From a bacterium (lineage in GTDB: Bacteria > Bacillota_I > Bacilli_A > RF39 > UBA660), in NCBI GenBank assembly GCA_029007685.1, contig JAQXIG010000014.1, positions 1-6,684 of the forward strand: a DNA stretch of 6,684 bases. The letters run 5' to 3'. The notes below the pieces were generated by a model that made no database searches, had not been told where the DNA came from, and saw nothing but the letters and a program-made list of their open reading frames with translations. The translations under genes were made by a program, and so were the position numbers. Below, one piece after another: positions 1-6,647 of the stretch (within the stretch, counting starts at the first letter, position 1; every line of letters starts with the position of its first letter).

Positions 1-644
1 ATGGAGATCGAGTGGGAATCGTTGATGAGAAGGGGCGTTATATTCCAAGCGATCATTATATGATTGCGATTATTCGTAGTTTGGTACCTGCTTCTGATAA
101 TAAAAAGATATTATATGATGTTAAGTGTAGTAAAGCTTTATCGGATGAGATTACTAGATTGGGTGGAACTGCCGTTATTAGTCGTACAGGAAACTCTTAT
201 ACAAAGGCTGCTACTAGGGAAAATAATTGTATCTTTGGTGGTGAATATAGTGGTCATGTTTATTTTAGAGATAAATTTTTAGGGTTTGATTCTGGAATTT
301 ATGGTGGGCTTAGAATGCTTGAAATTCTTAGTCATACTGAGTTGACGATGAGCCAATTATTGGAAGGAATTCCTGTTTATTATTCGACTCCGGAACTTAA
401 GATTGCTTCTACCGATACTAAAAAGATAGAAGTGGTTGAAAAAATAAAAGAATATTGCTTGGAACAAGACTATTCTGTTGTTGATATTGATGGGGTTCGT
501 ATTGAATTTGATGATGGCTGGGCTTTGGTCCGTTATAGTAATACTGGTCCTAATATTACTGCTCGTTTTGAAGGGAAGACTGAACAAGTTCGTGATCGAT
601 TACAAGATGAGTTTTTATCCTTAATTGATCAATATAATTTATAA
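1..644 (+). CDS. Phosphoglucomutase/phosphomannomutase, C-terminal part (5' end outside window)
   Basis: An alpha-D-phosphohexomutase that interconverts hexose 6-phosphate and hexose 1-phosphate in the cytoplasm, feeding nucleotide-sugar and cell-envelope synthesis. The reading frame is already open at base 3. The first codons give GDR-V-G-I-V-D, the end of the metal-binding DGDGDR loop, so a start at the GTG at 12 is not credible and the gene enters from the left. GEYSGH at 240-257 is the sugar-specificity loop (family GEMSGH). RYSNT-GPNITARFEG at 531-575 is the phosphate-binding loop of domain 4. About 213 codons remain of a protein usually 450-500 long; the N-terminal domain and the catalytic serine are missing only because of the window edge. 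The stop is TAA at 642-644. I cannot tell from the sequence whether glucose or mannose phosphate is the main substrate. Confidence 0.93.
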   Translation, partial: GDRVGIVDEKGRYIPSDHYMIAIIRSLVPASDNKKILYDVKCSKALSDEITRLGGTAVISRTGNSYTKAATRENNCIFGGEYSGHVYFRDKFLGFDSGIYGGLRMLEILSHTELTMSQLLEGIPVYYSTPELKIASTDTKKIEVVEKIKEYCLEQDYSVVDIDGVRIEFDDGWALVRYSNTGPNITARFEGKTEQVRDRLQDEFLSLIDQYNL

Positions 645-667
645 AGAAACTGAAGAAAAGGATAAAT

Positions 668-1130
668 ATGGCTGATAGGCATTTGATTTAAATGGCACTT
701 TGCTCCATGGTGAAAAAAATGTTTAGGATATGCTAAAGAGTCTATTCTTTCTTTGAGGCAACAAGAAAATGTGATGGTGTTGACGACTGGACGCAGTTTG
801 TGTGAAATTAGATTGGTCTTTGATTTTGTTGATTTTGTTGATTTTGTTGGTTATCTCATTGCTAATGATGGAACGATTATTTATGATGCAAAAGAACATC
901 TATTGCTTTATGTCAAAGAAATTGCTTGTGAAGAAATTGAATATGTTTCACTTCCTGATTATCAACCTAAAATGCAACAGATGAATGCTATTAGTGTGGT
1001 AGTAGTAAATTTACATGTTGGTATTCCTATAAAAGAATTGCAAAGTTGTATTGAACATATGGGGGAGTTCTTTTTTTATTCGTTTTTTTGACATGGAAGA
1101 AGTAATATGGTGTATGAAAGACTAATGTGA
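668..1130 (+). pseudogene. Decayed Cof/HAD-IIB family phosphatase remnant
   Basis: A broken haloacid-dehalogenase-type sugar-phosphate phosphatase. A good ribosome binding site (AAAAGGA, 656-662) precedes ATG 668, which opens MADRHLI and then meets TAA at 689. The HAD motif I appears in another frame as DLNGTLLHGEKNV (685-723, second Asp changed to Asn) and ends at TAG 724. The third frame carries GYAKESILSLRQQ, then motif II LTTGRS (780-797) and GYLIANDGTIIYD (849-887), and stops at TGA 1089. Beyond that stop, in the same frame, HGRSNMVYERL (1092-1124) still resembles the family's W-G-R-E-x-x-V-Y-E segment, so TGA 1089 probably replaced a coding codon. The C-terminal part, with the motif that binds the metal, is absent; the family is normally about 270 residues. 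It sits 23 bases after the hexomutase and was probably once co-transcribed with it. Its function is presumably lost. Confidence 0.8.
822..848 (+). repeat. Three tandem copies of a 9-base unit (GATTTTGTT)
   Basis: The unit GATTTTGTT occurs three times head to tail, perfectly, at 822-830, 831-839 and 840-848. It is a multiple of three, so it adds repeated Asp-Phe-Val tripeptides to the phosphatase remnant without shifting the frame. It falls between motif II and the G-Y-L-I segment, where intact relatives have a short, non-repetitive linker. This fits slippage in a gene no longer under selection. Confidence 0.9.
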
Positions 1131-1147
1131 CTCTAAAATGCGTAAAG

Positions 1148-1200
1148 ATTGGACGGTTTTTTGTCAATAGACTGTCCAATTTCTTTTTTTTCTTTTATTT
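1148..1200 (+). terminator. Rho-independent terminator upstream of topoisomerase IV genes
   Basis: ATTGGACGGT (1148-1157) pairs with ACTGTCCAAT (1171-1180) as a 10-base stem in which one position is a G-U pair, with a 13-base loop. It is followed directly by a long T-rich run (1181-1200). It would end transcription of the hexomutase and phosphatase-remnant unit and insulate parE from it. The loop is larger than usual, which may weaken it. Confidence 0.8.
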
Positions 1201-1203
1201 ATC

Positions 1204-1212
1204 TGATATACT
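1204..1212 (+). promoter_or_regulatory. Possible extended -10 element for parE
   Basis: TGATATACT (1204-1212) matches the extended -10 pattern TG-n-TATAAT at all but one base. No clear -35 is seen; the matching position falls in the T tract of the terminator. Transcription would start near 1219, which would place the start inside the ribosome binding site (1215-1224). Either the transcript is very short-leadered or the real promoter is elsewhere. Confidence 0.3.
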
Positions 1213-1232
1213 GGTGAAGGAGAGTGAAGACT

Positions 1233-2969
1233 ATGGCAGCAAAATATGATGCAAGTTCAATAAAAATATTAGAAGGTTTGGAAGCGGTTCGTAAACGACC
1301 GGGAATGTATATTGGTTCTACAGATAAACGAGGTCTTCACCATTTGGTATGGGAAATTGTTGATAATGCGATAGATGAAGCAATCAATGGTTTTGGGAAC
1401 TATATTAAAATTATTCTTCATAGTGATAATAGTGTTAGTGTAGAGGATCATGGGCGTGGTGTTCCAACAGGAATGCATGAATCTGGTAGAAGTACACCGG
1501 AAGTTATTTATACGATTTTGCATGCTGGTGGTAAGTTTGAAGAAGGAGGCTACAAAGTATCTGGTGGACTTCATGGTGTAGGTGGTAGTGTAGTGAATGC
1601 GCTATCTAAATGGATGGAAGTTACAATTAAACAAGATAAGAAGGAATATATGATTCGTTTTGAAGATGGTGGAAAAAAAATTATTCCACTTCGACAAGTT
1701 GGAACTACGGCTAGGACTGGTACTACCGTTCGTTTCTTGCCCGACGATCGTATTTTCTCGACTGTTCATTTTTCTTTCACGACGATCTGTGAAAGAATGC
1801 AAGAATCAGCTTTTTTGTTAAAAGGAATTACGATAGAGGTCGTTGATGAGGAAGATCAAAAGAGTGAAACCTATCATTATGAAGATGGGTTAGTTGCTTT
1901 TGCGCATTCTTTAAATGAGGGAAAAAAGGCTCTTCATAATGTGATTTCTTTTGAAGGTATTAAAGACAAGATGGAAATTGATATTGCGATGCAGTATACG
2001 GATTCTTATAATGAAACGATTGTGTCGTTTGTTAATAATGTTAAAACGATTGATGGAGGTAGTCATGAAGTAGGGTTTAAAACGGCATTAACTCGCGCAT
2101 TTAATGATTACGCTAAAAATAATGGTTATTTTAAAGGGAAGGATAAAGCGTTTGACGGTAGTGATGTTAGAGAAGGGTTAACAGCTATTATTTCTTTGAA
2201 AATTCCAGAGGCATTATTGCAGTTTGAAGGACAAACGAAGGGAAAACTAGGAACTCCTCAGGCACGTACAGCAGTAGAGGCTTTGGTTAGTGAAAAATTG
2301 CAGTTTTTCCTAGAAGAAAATAAAAAAATTGCGACAGATATTGTGGAAAAATCTTTAAAAAGTAAAATTGCTCGTGAGGCAGCTCGTAAGGCAAGGGAGG
2401 AAGCTCGTAAAGGGAAGACAAAAAATTCTAAGGAGAGGGCGTTATCGGGAAAACTTTCACCTGCTCAATCCAAAGATAAAACACGAAATGAGTTATTTCT
2501 AGTAGAAGGAGATAGTGCGGGAGGTTCGGCAAAACAAGGGCGTGATCGTCGATTTCAAGCTATTTTACCGTTGCGTGGAAAAGTGATTAATACCGAAAAA
2601 GCACGAATGGAAGATATTTTAAAAAACGAAGAAATTAATACCATGATTTATACGATTGGAGCAGGGGTCGGTCCTAATTTTGTGGTAGAAGAGAGCGAAT
2701 ATGATAAAGTCATTATCATGACCGATGCCGATGATGATGGTGCTCATATTCAATGTTTACTTCTTACTTTCTTTTATCGATATATGAAACCATTAATTGA
2801 GGCTGGTAAACTTTATATTGCATTACCACCACTATTTTTGATCAAAGATGGTAAGGAACATATTTATGCTTATACAGCGGAAGAAATGAAACAGAAAGTA
2901 GCAGGTAAAAAATGTACGATTCAGCGTTATAAGGGACTTGGAGAAATGAATGCTGATCAGTTAGCGTAA
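1233..2969 (+). CDS. parE: DNA topoisomerase IV subunit B (ParE), cut short by an in-frame stop
   Basis: The ATPase subunit of topoisomerase IV, which with ParC decatenates replicated chromosomes. I chose ATG 1233 because GAAGGAGAG (1215-1224) lies at the right distance; the in-frame GTG at 1224 overlaps that site. The N-terminal GHKL ATPase shows E-I-V-D-N-A (Asn45), D-H-G-R-G (72-76) and GGLHGVG (111-117). The transducer domain includes the Q-T-K loop in FEGQTKGKLGTP. The TOPRIM domain has EGDSAGG (Glu425), PLRGKVINTEKA and T-D-A-D-D-D-G (497-503) with the metal-binding aspartates. A-H-I-Q after it is typical of Gram-positive ParE rather than GyrB. The chain runs 578 residues and ends GLGEMNADQLA-stop, where the family has L-W-E-T-T-M-N-P. 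Reading through TAA 2967 would give a normal 634-635-residue ParE. As written, the C-terminal part of the DNA-cleavage core is missing, so function is doubtful. Confidence 0.93.
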   Translation: MAAKYDASSIKILEGLEAVRKRPGMYIGSTDKRGLHHLVWEIVDNAIDEAINGFGNYIKIILHSDNSVSVEDHGRGVPTGMHESGRSTPEVIYTILHAGGKFEEGGYKVSGGLHGVGGSVVNALSKWMEVTIKQDKKEYMIRFEDGGKKIIPLRQVGTTARTGTTVRFLPDDRIFSTVHFSFTTICERMQESAFLLKGITIEVVDEEDQKSETYHYEDGLVAFAHSLNEGKKALHNVISFEGIKDKMEIDIAMQYTDSYNETIVSFVNNVKTIDGGSHEVGFKTALTRAFNDYAKNNGYFKGKDKAFDGSDVREGLTAIISLKIPEALLQFEGQTKGKLGTPQARTAVEALVSEKLQFFLEENKKIATDIVEKSLKSKIAREAARKAREEARKGKTKNSKERALSGKLSPAQSKDKTRNELFLVEGDSAGGSAKQGRDRRFQAILPLRGKVINTEKARMEDILKNEEINTMIYTIGAGVGPNFVVEESEYDKVIIMTDADDDGAHIQCLLLTFFYRYMKPLIEAGKLYIALPPLFLIKDGKEHIYAYTAEEMKQKVAGKKCTIQRYKGLGEMNADQLA

Positions 2970-3140
2970 ACGACGATGAATCCTAGGACTAGAAGTTTGA
3001 TTCGGGTTAGAATAGAGGATGCTCAACTTGCAGAAAAGAGAGTTAGTGTCTTGATGGGAGATCATGTAGAACCTCGTAAAAATTGGATTGAAGAAAATGT
3101 GGTTTTTTCCTTAGAAGATGATTTTCAGATTGCGAAGTAG
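2970..3140 (+). pseudogene. parE: Detached C-terminal tail of ParE, same frame, after the stop
   Basis: The 56 codons after TAA 2967 stay open in the parE frame and end at TAG 3138-3140. They begin TTMNPRTRSLIRV and continue with MGDHVEPRKNWIEENV, the standard ParE ending in which the enzyme's last helices sit. Nothing in this stretch is degraded: no further stop and no frameshift. The tail could be translated only by readthrough of the TAA or by restarting at ATG 2976, seven bases after the stop; no ribosome binding site is visible there. The preservation suggests that the break is very recent or not real. Confidence 0.88.
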
Positions 3141-3151
3141 GAAGATGATAC

Positions 3152-3628
3152 ATGAGAAATTGTAGTAAAGTTTTTCAAACTATTCATAAAAATAGTTTGA
3201 ATATTTATGTTGCGATTAAGAAGAAAAGATTATCGCTTACTAAATTAGTAGAAGCAATTCAAGATTATCATGTAGATTCCATGTCGTTAATTTCTAGTGA
3301 ATTTCAGCTTGGTTATTATTTGAGACAATATACAAAAATGGATTGTATTGATGAGGTAATTTCCTATAGTAATGATCGCTATTATCATTTAAAAGAAATA
3401 CGTGATGTGGTAAATATGGATTTGATTGTAGATCAAATTATGGATAGTAGGACCTATGATTTGGTTTTTCAATTTTATTATACTAGGAAGTTATGGGAAC
3501 TTATTTTTGGTTATCAAGATGATTTAAGGGAATTCTATGTTGGATTGTTAGAACATGAAAAGAAAAAAGTATTTGAACGGGTAATGAGAAATATTGATAA
3601 TTATTACATTACTATGATTACAAAATAG
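3152..3628 (+). CDS. Unrecognised 158-residue protein encoded between parE and parC
   Basis: I do not recognise this protein. It has a clear ribosome binding site (GGAAG, 3140-3144) seven bases before ATG 3152 and begins 11 bases after the parE tail stop. Its own stop (TAG 3626-3628) overlaps the parC ribosome binding site, so it looks translationally coupled and part of the topoisomerase IV transcript. The sequence is rich in tyrosine (about 15 of 158) and in charged residues, with alternating hydrophobic positions that suggest an all-helical soluble protein. I see no signal peptide, no long membrane segment, no Cys/His metal cluster and no nucleotide-binding loop. The middle segment L-I-S-S-E-F-Q-L-G-Y-Y-L-R-Q-Y and the segment F-Q-F-Y-Y-T-R-K-L-W-E-L-I-F are the most aromatic. 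Codon use matches its neighbours, arguing against recent transfer. A role linked to topoisomerase IV is suggested only by position. Confidence 0.85.
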   Translation: MRNCSKVFQTIHKNSLNIYVAIKKKRLSLTKLVEAIQDYHVDSMSLISSEFQLGYYLRQYTKMDCIDEVISYSNDRYYHLKEIRDVVNMDLIVDQIMDSRTYDLVFQFYYTRKLWELIFGYQDDLREFYVGLLEHEKKKVFERVMRNIDNYYITMITK

Positions 3629-3636
3629 GAAGTGAG
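3627..3636 (+). promoter_or_regulatory. Ribosome binding site of parC overlapping upstream stop codon
   Basis: AGGAAGTGAG (3627-3636) is close to the ideal AGGAGGTGAG and ends four bases before ATG 3641. It shares bases with the TAG stop of the preceding gene and contains the GTG at 3632. It therefore decides the parC start in favour of ATG 3641 and suggests coupled translation. Confidence 0.8.
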
Positions 3637-3640
3637 TATC

Positions 3641-6205
3641 ATGAAAAAGGTAAATGAAACAGAAATAATGGAGAAAATTTTTGATTATACGCTAGAGGAT
3701 ATCATGGGAGAGCGATTTGGACAATATTCTAAGTATATTATCCAGGATCGTGCTATTCCGGATGTTCGTGATGGTCTAAAGCCTGTTCAACGTCGTATTT
3801 TATATGGAATGTATCGTCAAAAACATACGTATGATAAGCCGTTTGTTAAATCGGCACGTTCGGTTGGAGATATTATGGGTAAATATCATCCACACGGTGA
3901 TTCTTCGATTTATGATGCGATGGTACGTATGAGTCAATGGTGGAAACAATCGACTCCTTATATCGATATGCATGGTAATAATGGTTCGATGGATGGTGAT
4001 AGTCCAGCAGCGATGCGTTATACTGAGGCTAGGCTTTCTAAAATTAGTAATGAGTTATTAGATGATATTGATTTTGATACAATTAGTTGGGCCCCTAACT
4101 TTGACGATAGTTTATTAGAACCAACCGTACTACCAGCTCGTTTTCCTAATTTATTAGTGAATGGAACTACCGGGATTTCGGCTGGATATGCTACTAATAT
4201 CCCGCCTCATAACTTGGGAGAAGTCATTAGTGCTACTATTAAGCGAATCGATTCTCCACAATGTCATTTGGATACGATTATGGACATTATGAAGGGACCG
4301 GATTTTCCAACAGGTGGTATTATCGAAGGGATTGATGGGATTCGTAGTGCTTATGAAACGGGAAAAGGAAAGATCATTGTTCGCTCTCGTACTAGTTTTG
4401 AGGAAGAAAAAGGCAAAGTTTCTTTGGTTATATCAGAAATTCCATTTGAAGTTAATAAGGCCCAGTTGGTTCGTCGAATTGATGATATTCGTATTGATAA
4501 AAAAATCGATGGCATTGTGGAGGTTAGAGATGAGAGTGATCGTGAAGGATTACGAATTGCGATTGATCTTAAGAAAGATGCTAATCGTGAACTGATATTA
4601 AATTATTTATTAAAAAATACTGATTTACAGATTTCATATAACTTTAATATGATTGCGATCGATCATCGTCGTCCGAAACTATTGGGGATTCTTAATATTT
4701 TAGATTCTTATATTCTTCATCAAAAAGAAGTGGTTACTAGGCGAACAAATTTTCATTTACAACACGCTAATGAACGACTTCATATTGTAGAAGGACTTAT
4801 TAAGTGTTTATCTATTTTAGATGAGGTGATTCGAGTAATTCGAGCTAGTCAAAATAAATCGAATGCGAAGGAAAATTTGCAACTTGAGTTTGGTTTTACT
4901 GAAAAACAAGCAGAAGCGATTGTAGTTTTACAGCTTTATAAACTGACGAATACTGATGTTACTTTATTAGAAGAAGAACTTCAAAATTTAAGAAAGGTGA
5001 TCGCAGGATTGCGGGCAATCTTAGAAGATCCTGAAAAATTAAAAATGGTTATGAAAGAGGAACTTCGTAAAGTAAAAAAAGAATATGCTACACCTCGTAA
5101 AACAGATATAAAAGATGAAATTACGGATATTAAGATCGATACTACTGTAATGATTCCTAAGGAAGATGTAGTGGTGGTTGTTACGAAAGATGGATATATC
5201 AAGCGTACTAGTCTTCGTAGTTATCAAGCTTCTAGTGAAGACACGATGTTAAAAGAAAATGATTATATTTTAGGTCTGTATGAAATGAATACGATGTATA
5301 CGATTTTACTGTTTACGAATCTAGGAAATTATTTATATATTCCAGTTCATACTATTCCAGATTTAAAATGGAAAGATTTAGGAAAACACGTTAGTAATTT
5401 GATTAAATTAGAAGAAGAGGAAGAGATTATTTCTAGTATTCCGGTAGATGATTTTTCGAAAGCGTTTGATATTACGATTGCTACTAGTGGTGGGATGATC
5501 AAGAGAACTAGTTTGAAGGAATTTCAAGTTAGTCGTTATTCTAAGTCCATTCAATGTATGAAGTTGAAAGGAAATGATCGTGTTATTCAAGCCTTTGTAA
5601 CGAAATATCCAGATATTTTTATTACTACTAGTGATAGCTATGGATTGTGGTTTTCCAAAGATGATATTCCGATTGTTGGTCTTAAGGCTAGTGGAGTGAA
5701 ATCGATTGTATTAAAACAAGATCAAGTTGTTAATGTAAGTAATTTTGATTCTAACATTCATGAATATTTGTTGGTTCTTACTGATAAAGGTACTGGTAAA
5801 CGAGTAAAATTAAGTGAATTTGAAAAAAGTACAAGAGCTAGGCGTGGATTATTGATTTTACGCGAAGTAAAGACTAATCCTTATGGTTGTGTCTCTAGTT
5901 TTGTGATTCATCACCGTGATTATATTGGAATTAAAAATCCAGATATTATGTTATTTAAGAATACAGAGATTCCTATTATGGATCGTTATTCTACTGGAAA
6001 TATGATTTCTAAGCGTTCAATTATTGCAGCTTTTGTGGTTGCTTCATTAGTGAAAAGTGAACAATTGTTGACTGTAGCAGAAATGCATTCTACTGATTGT
6101 AATCTTTCTATTGGTGATGGGCTAGATTCGGCAGAAGGTACAAAAGTGTCTTTAAAAGAGATTGACGATCGATTAATGACTATTGATGAATTTTTGAGAG
6201 ATTGA
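3641..6205 (+). CDS. parC: DNA topoisomerase IV subunit A (ParC)
   Basis: The DNA-cleaving subunit of topoisomerase IV, 854 residues from ATG 3641 to TGA 6203. The winged-helix core holds R-A-I-P-D-V-R-D-G-L-K-P (38-48), the quinolone-region helix YHPHGDSSIYDAM (82-94) and MHGNNGSMDGDSPAAMRYTEA (110-130), in which Arg126 and Tyr127 are the cleavage pair. The H-G-N-N-G-S segment and the S-S-x-Y-acidic pattern mark Gram-positive ParC. Ser88 and Asp92 sit where quinolone-resistance changes occur in the family; both look wild-type, with Asp in place of the more common Glu. A coiled-coil region follows around residues 360-480. The C-terminal half carries repeated beta-pinwheel blades such as VVVVTKDGYIKRTSLRSYQ, IATSGGMIKRTSLKEFQ and LTDKGTGKRVKLSEFEKS. 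The Q-R-R-G-G-K-G box of GyrA is not seen, supporting ParC. The gene is intact, unlike its partner parE. Confidence 0.97.
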   Translation: MKKVNETEIMEKIFDYTLEDIMGERFGQYSKYIIQDRAIPDVRDGLKPVQRRILYGMYRQKHTYDKPFVKSARSVGDIMGKYHPHGDSSIYDAMVRMSQWWKQSTPYIDMHGNNGSMDGDSPAAMRYTEARLSKISNELLDDIDFDTISWAPNFDDSLLEPTVLPARFPNLLVNGTTGISAGYATNIPPHNLGEVISATIKRIDSPQCHLDTIMDIMKGPDFPTGGIIEGIDGIRSAYETGKGKIIVRSRTSFEEEKGKVSLVISEIPFEVNKAQLVRRIDDIRIDKKIDGIVEVRDESDREGLRIAIDLKKDANRELILNYLLKNTDLQISYNFNMIAIDHRRPKLLGILNILDSYILHQKEVVTRRTNFHLQHANERLHIVEGLIKCLSILDEVIRVIRASQNKSNAKENLQLEFGFTEKQAEAIVVLQLYKLTNTDVTLLEEELQNLRKVIAGLRAILEDPEKLKMVMKEELRKVKKEYATPRKTDIKDEITDIKIDTTVMIPKEDVVVVVTKDGYIKRTSLRSYQASSEDTMLKENDYILGLYEMNTMYTILLFTNLGNYLYIPVHTIPDLKWKDLGKHVSNLIKLEEEEEIISSIPVDDFSKAFDITIATSGGMIKRTSLKEFQVSRYSKSIQCMKLKGNDRVIQAFVTKYPDIFITTSDSYGLWFSKDDIPIVGLKASGVKSIVLKQDQVVNVSNFDSNIHEYLLVLTDKGTGKRVKLSEFEKSTRARRGLLILREVKTNPYGCVSSFVIHHRDYIGIKNPDIMLFKNTEIPIMDRYSTGNMISKRSIIAAFVVASLVKSEQLLTVAEMHSTDCNLSIGDGLDSAEGTKVSLKEIDDRLMTIDEFLRD

Positions 6206-6226
6206 GAATATTTCTCTTTTTCTTTT
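6204..6226 (+). terminator. Weak possible terminator after parC
   Basis: GAGAA (6204-6208) and TTCTC (6212-6216) can form a five-base stem with a three-base loop, followed by TTTTTCTTTT. The stem has only two G-C pairs and begins inside the parC stop codon. It could cause partial termination at most, leaving some read-through into the next gene. Confidence 0.25.
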
Positions 6227-6255
6227 GGCAACATTTGTCTAATGATGCATATATT
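6225..6255 (+). promoter_or_regulatory. Possible promoter for the YlbD-like gene
   Basis: TTGGCA (6225-6230) resembles a -35 and TATATT (6250-6255) a -10, but the 19-base spacing is long. The 66-base gap after parC is much longer than the gaps within the topoisomerase cluster, which favours a separate promoter here. In this AT-rich context such matches also arise by chance. Confidence 0.25.
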
Positions 6256-6271
6256 TTATTAGGTGGTAAAT

Positions 6272-6646
6272 ATGTCTAAGGAAACGTTTAAGATGTTTGT
6301 ACGTAGTAATCCAAGTTTGTTAGACTATGTTAGAAATGGACAAATGACTTGGCAAAGATTTTATGAAATGTATGATATGTACGGTGAAAATCATTCGATT
6401 TGGAATTCTTATATTGGAGTTAATGGCTCTAGTAATATAGCTAGTACTCCTGCTTCTACTTCTGGAACATTAGGAGACACTTCTTTAAAAGAACTTTTTA
6501 ATATGGTAAAGAAAATGGATTTGGAAACGGTTCGTAGAGGAGTAGATGGATTACAGAAAGCGGTTGGTTTGGTTCAAGATTTAACCGCGACTAAAAAAGT
6601 CAACAACTATCAAGCAAGACCTCTTTATCAGCATTTAGAGGATTAA
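6272..6646 (+). CDS. ylbD: YlbD-like small protein
   Basis: A 124-residue protein starting at ATG 6272, with AGGTGG (6261-6266) five bases upstream; the in-frame GTG at 6263 is part of that site. The N-terminal part, K-M-F-V-R-S-N-P-S-L-L-D-Y-V-R-N-G-Q followed by T-W-Q-R-F-Y-E-M-Y and Y-G-E, matches my memory of the YlbD family, described in Bacillus as a putative spore-coat protein of about 130 residues. A Ser/Thr/Ala-rich linker (around residues 49-66) separates it from a helical C-terminal half beginning T-S-L-K-E-L-F-N-M-V-K-K-M. It has no signal peptide or membrane segment. The family is also found where no sporulation is expected, so a coat role should not be assumed. Family assignment is from motif recall, without a search. 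Confidence 0.75.
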   Translation: MSKETFKMFVRSNPSLLDYVRNGQMTWQRFYEMYDMYGENHSIWNSYIGVNGSSNIASTPASTSGTLGDTSLKELFNMVKKMDLETVRRGVDGLQKAVGLVQDLTATKKVNNYQARPLYQHLED

Positions 6647-6647
6647 T

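Noticed and set aside
802..984. 60-codon frame rich in Leu/Ile resembling a membrane protein
   Set aside because: The hydrophobicity comes from reading the GATTTTGTT repeat in another frame; the family motifs lie in the other frame.
1089..1091. TGA read as Trp (alternative genetic code), since family-like sequence continues past it
   Set aside because: parC ends sensibly at TGA 6203 and the intact genes use TGG for Trp with no internal TGA; the surrounding gene has other stops and frameshifts, so this is decay.
645..1232. Riboswitch or structured leader upstream of parE
   Set aside because: The only convincing structure is the terminator hairpin; the rest is explained by the phosphatase remnant.
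1269..1802. Open frames on the minus strand opposite parE
   Set aside because: They overlap strongly conserved parE coding sequence, lack family features and read as low-complexity antisense translation.
2923..2967. Template-switch origin of the parE stop from an AGCGT copy 40 bases upstream
   Set aside because: A shared five-base word is expected by chance at this distance; there is no longer matching patch.
2967..2969. TAA recoded as an amino acid
   Set aside because: TAA ends the hexomutase and YlbD-like genes in normal places, so general reassignment is excluded; a local event or error is more likely.
4981..5590. Minus-strand and alternative-frame openings within parC
   Set aside because: They overlap the ParC coiled-coil and pinwheel blades; compositions are typical of shadow frames.
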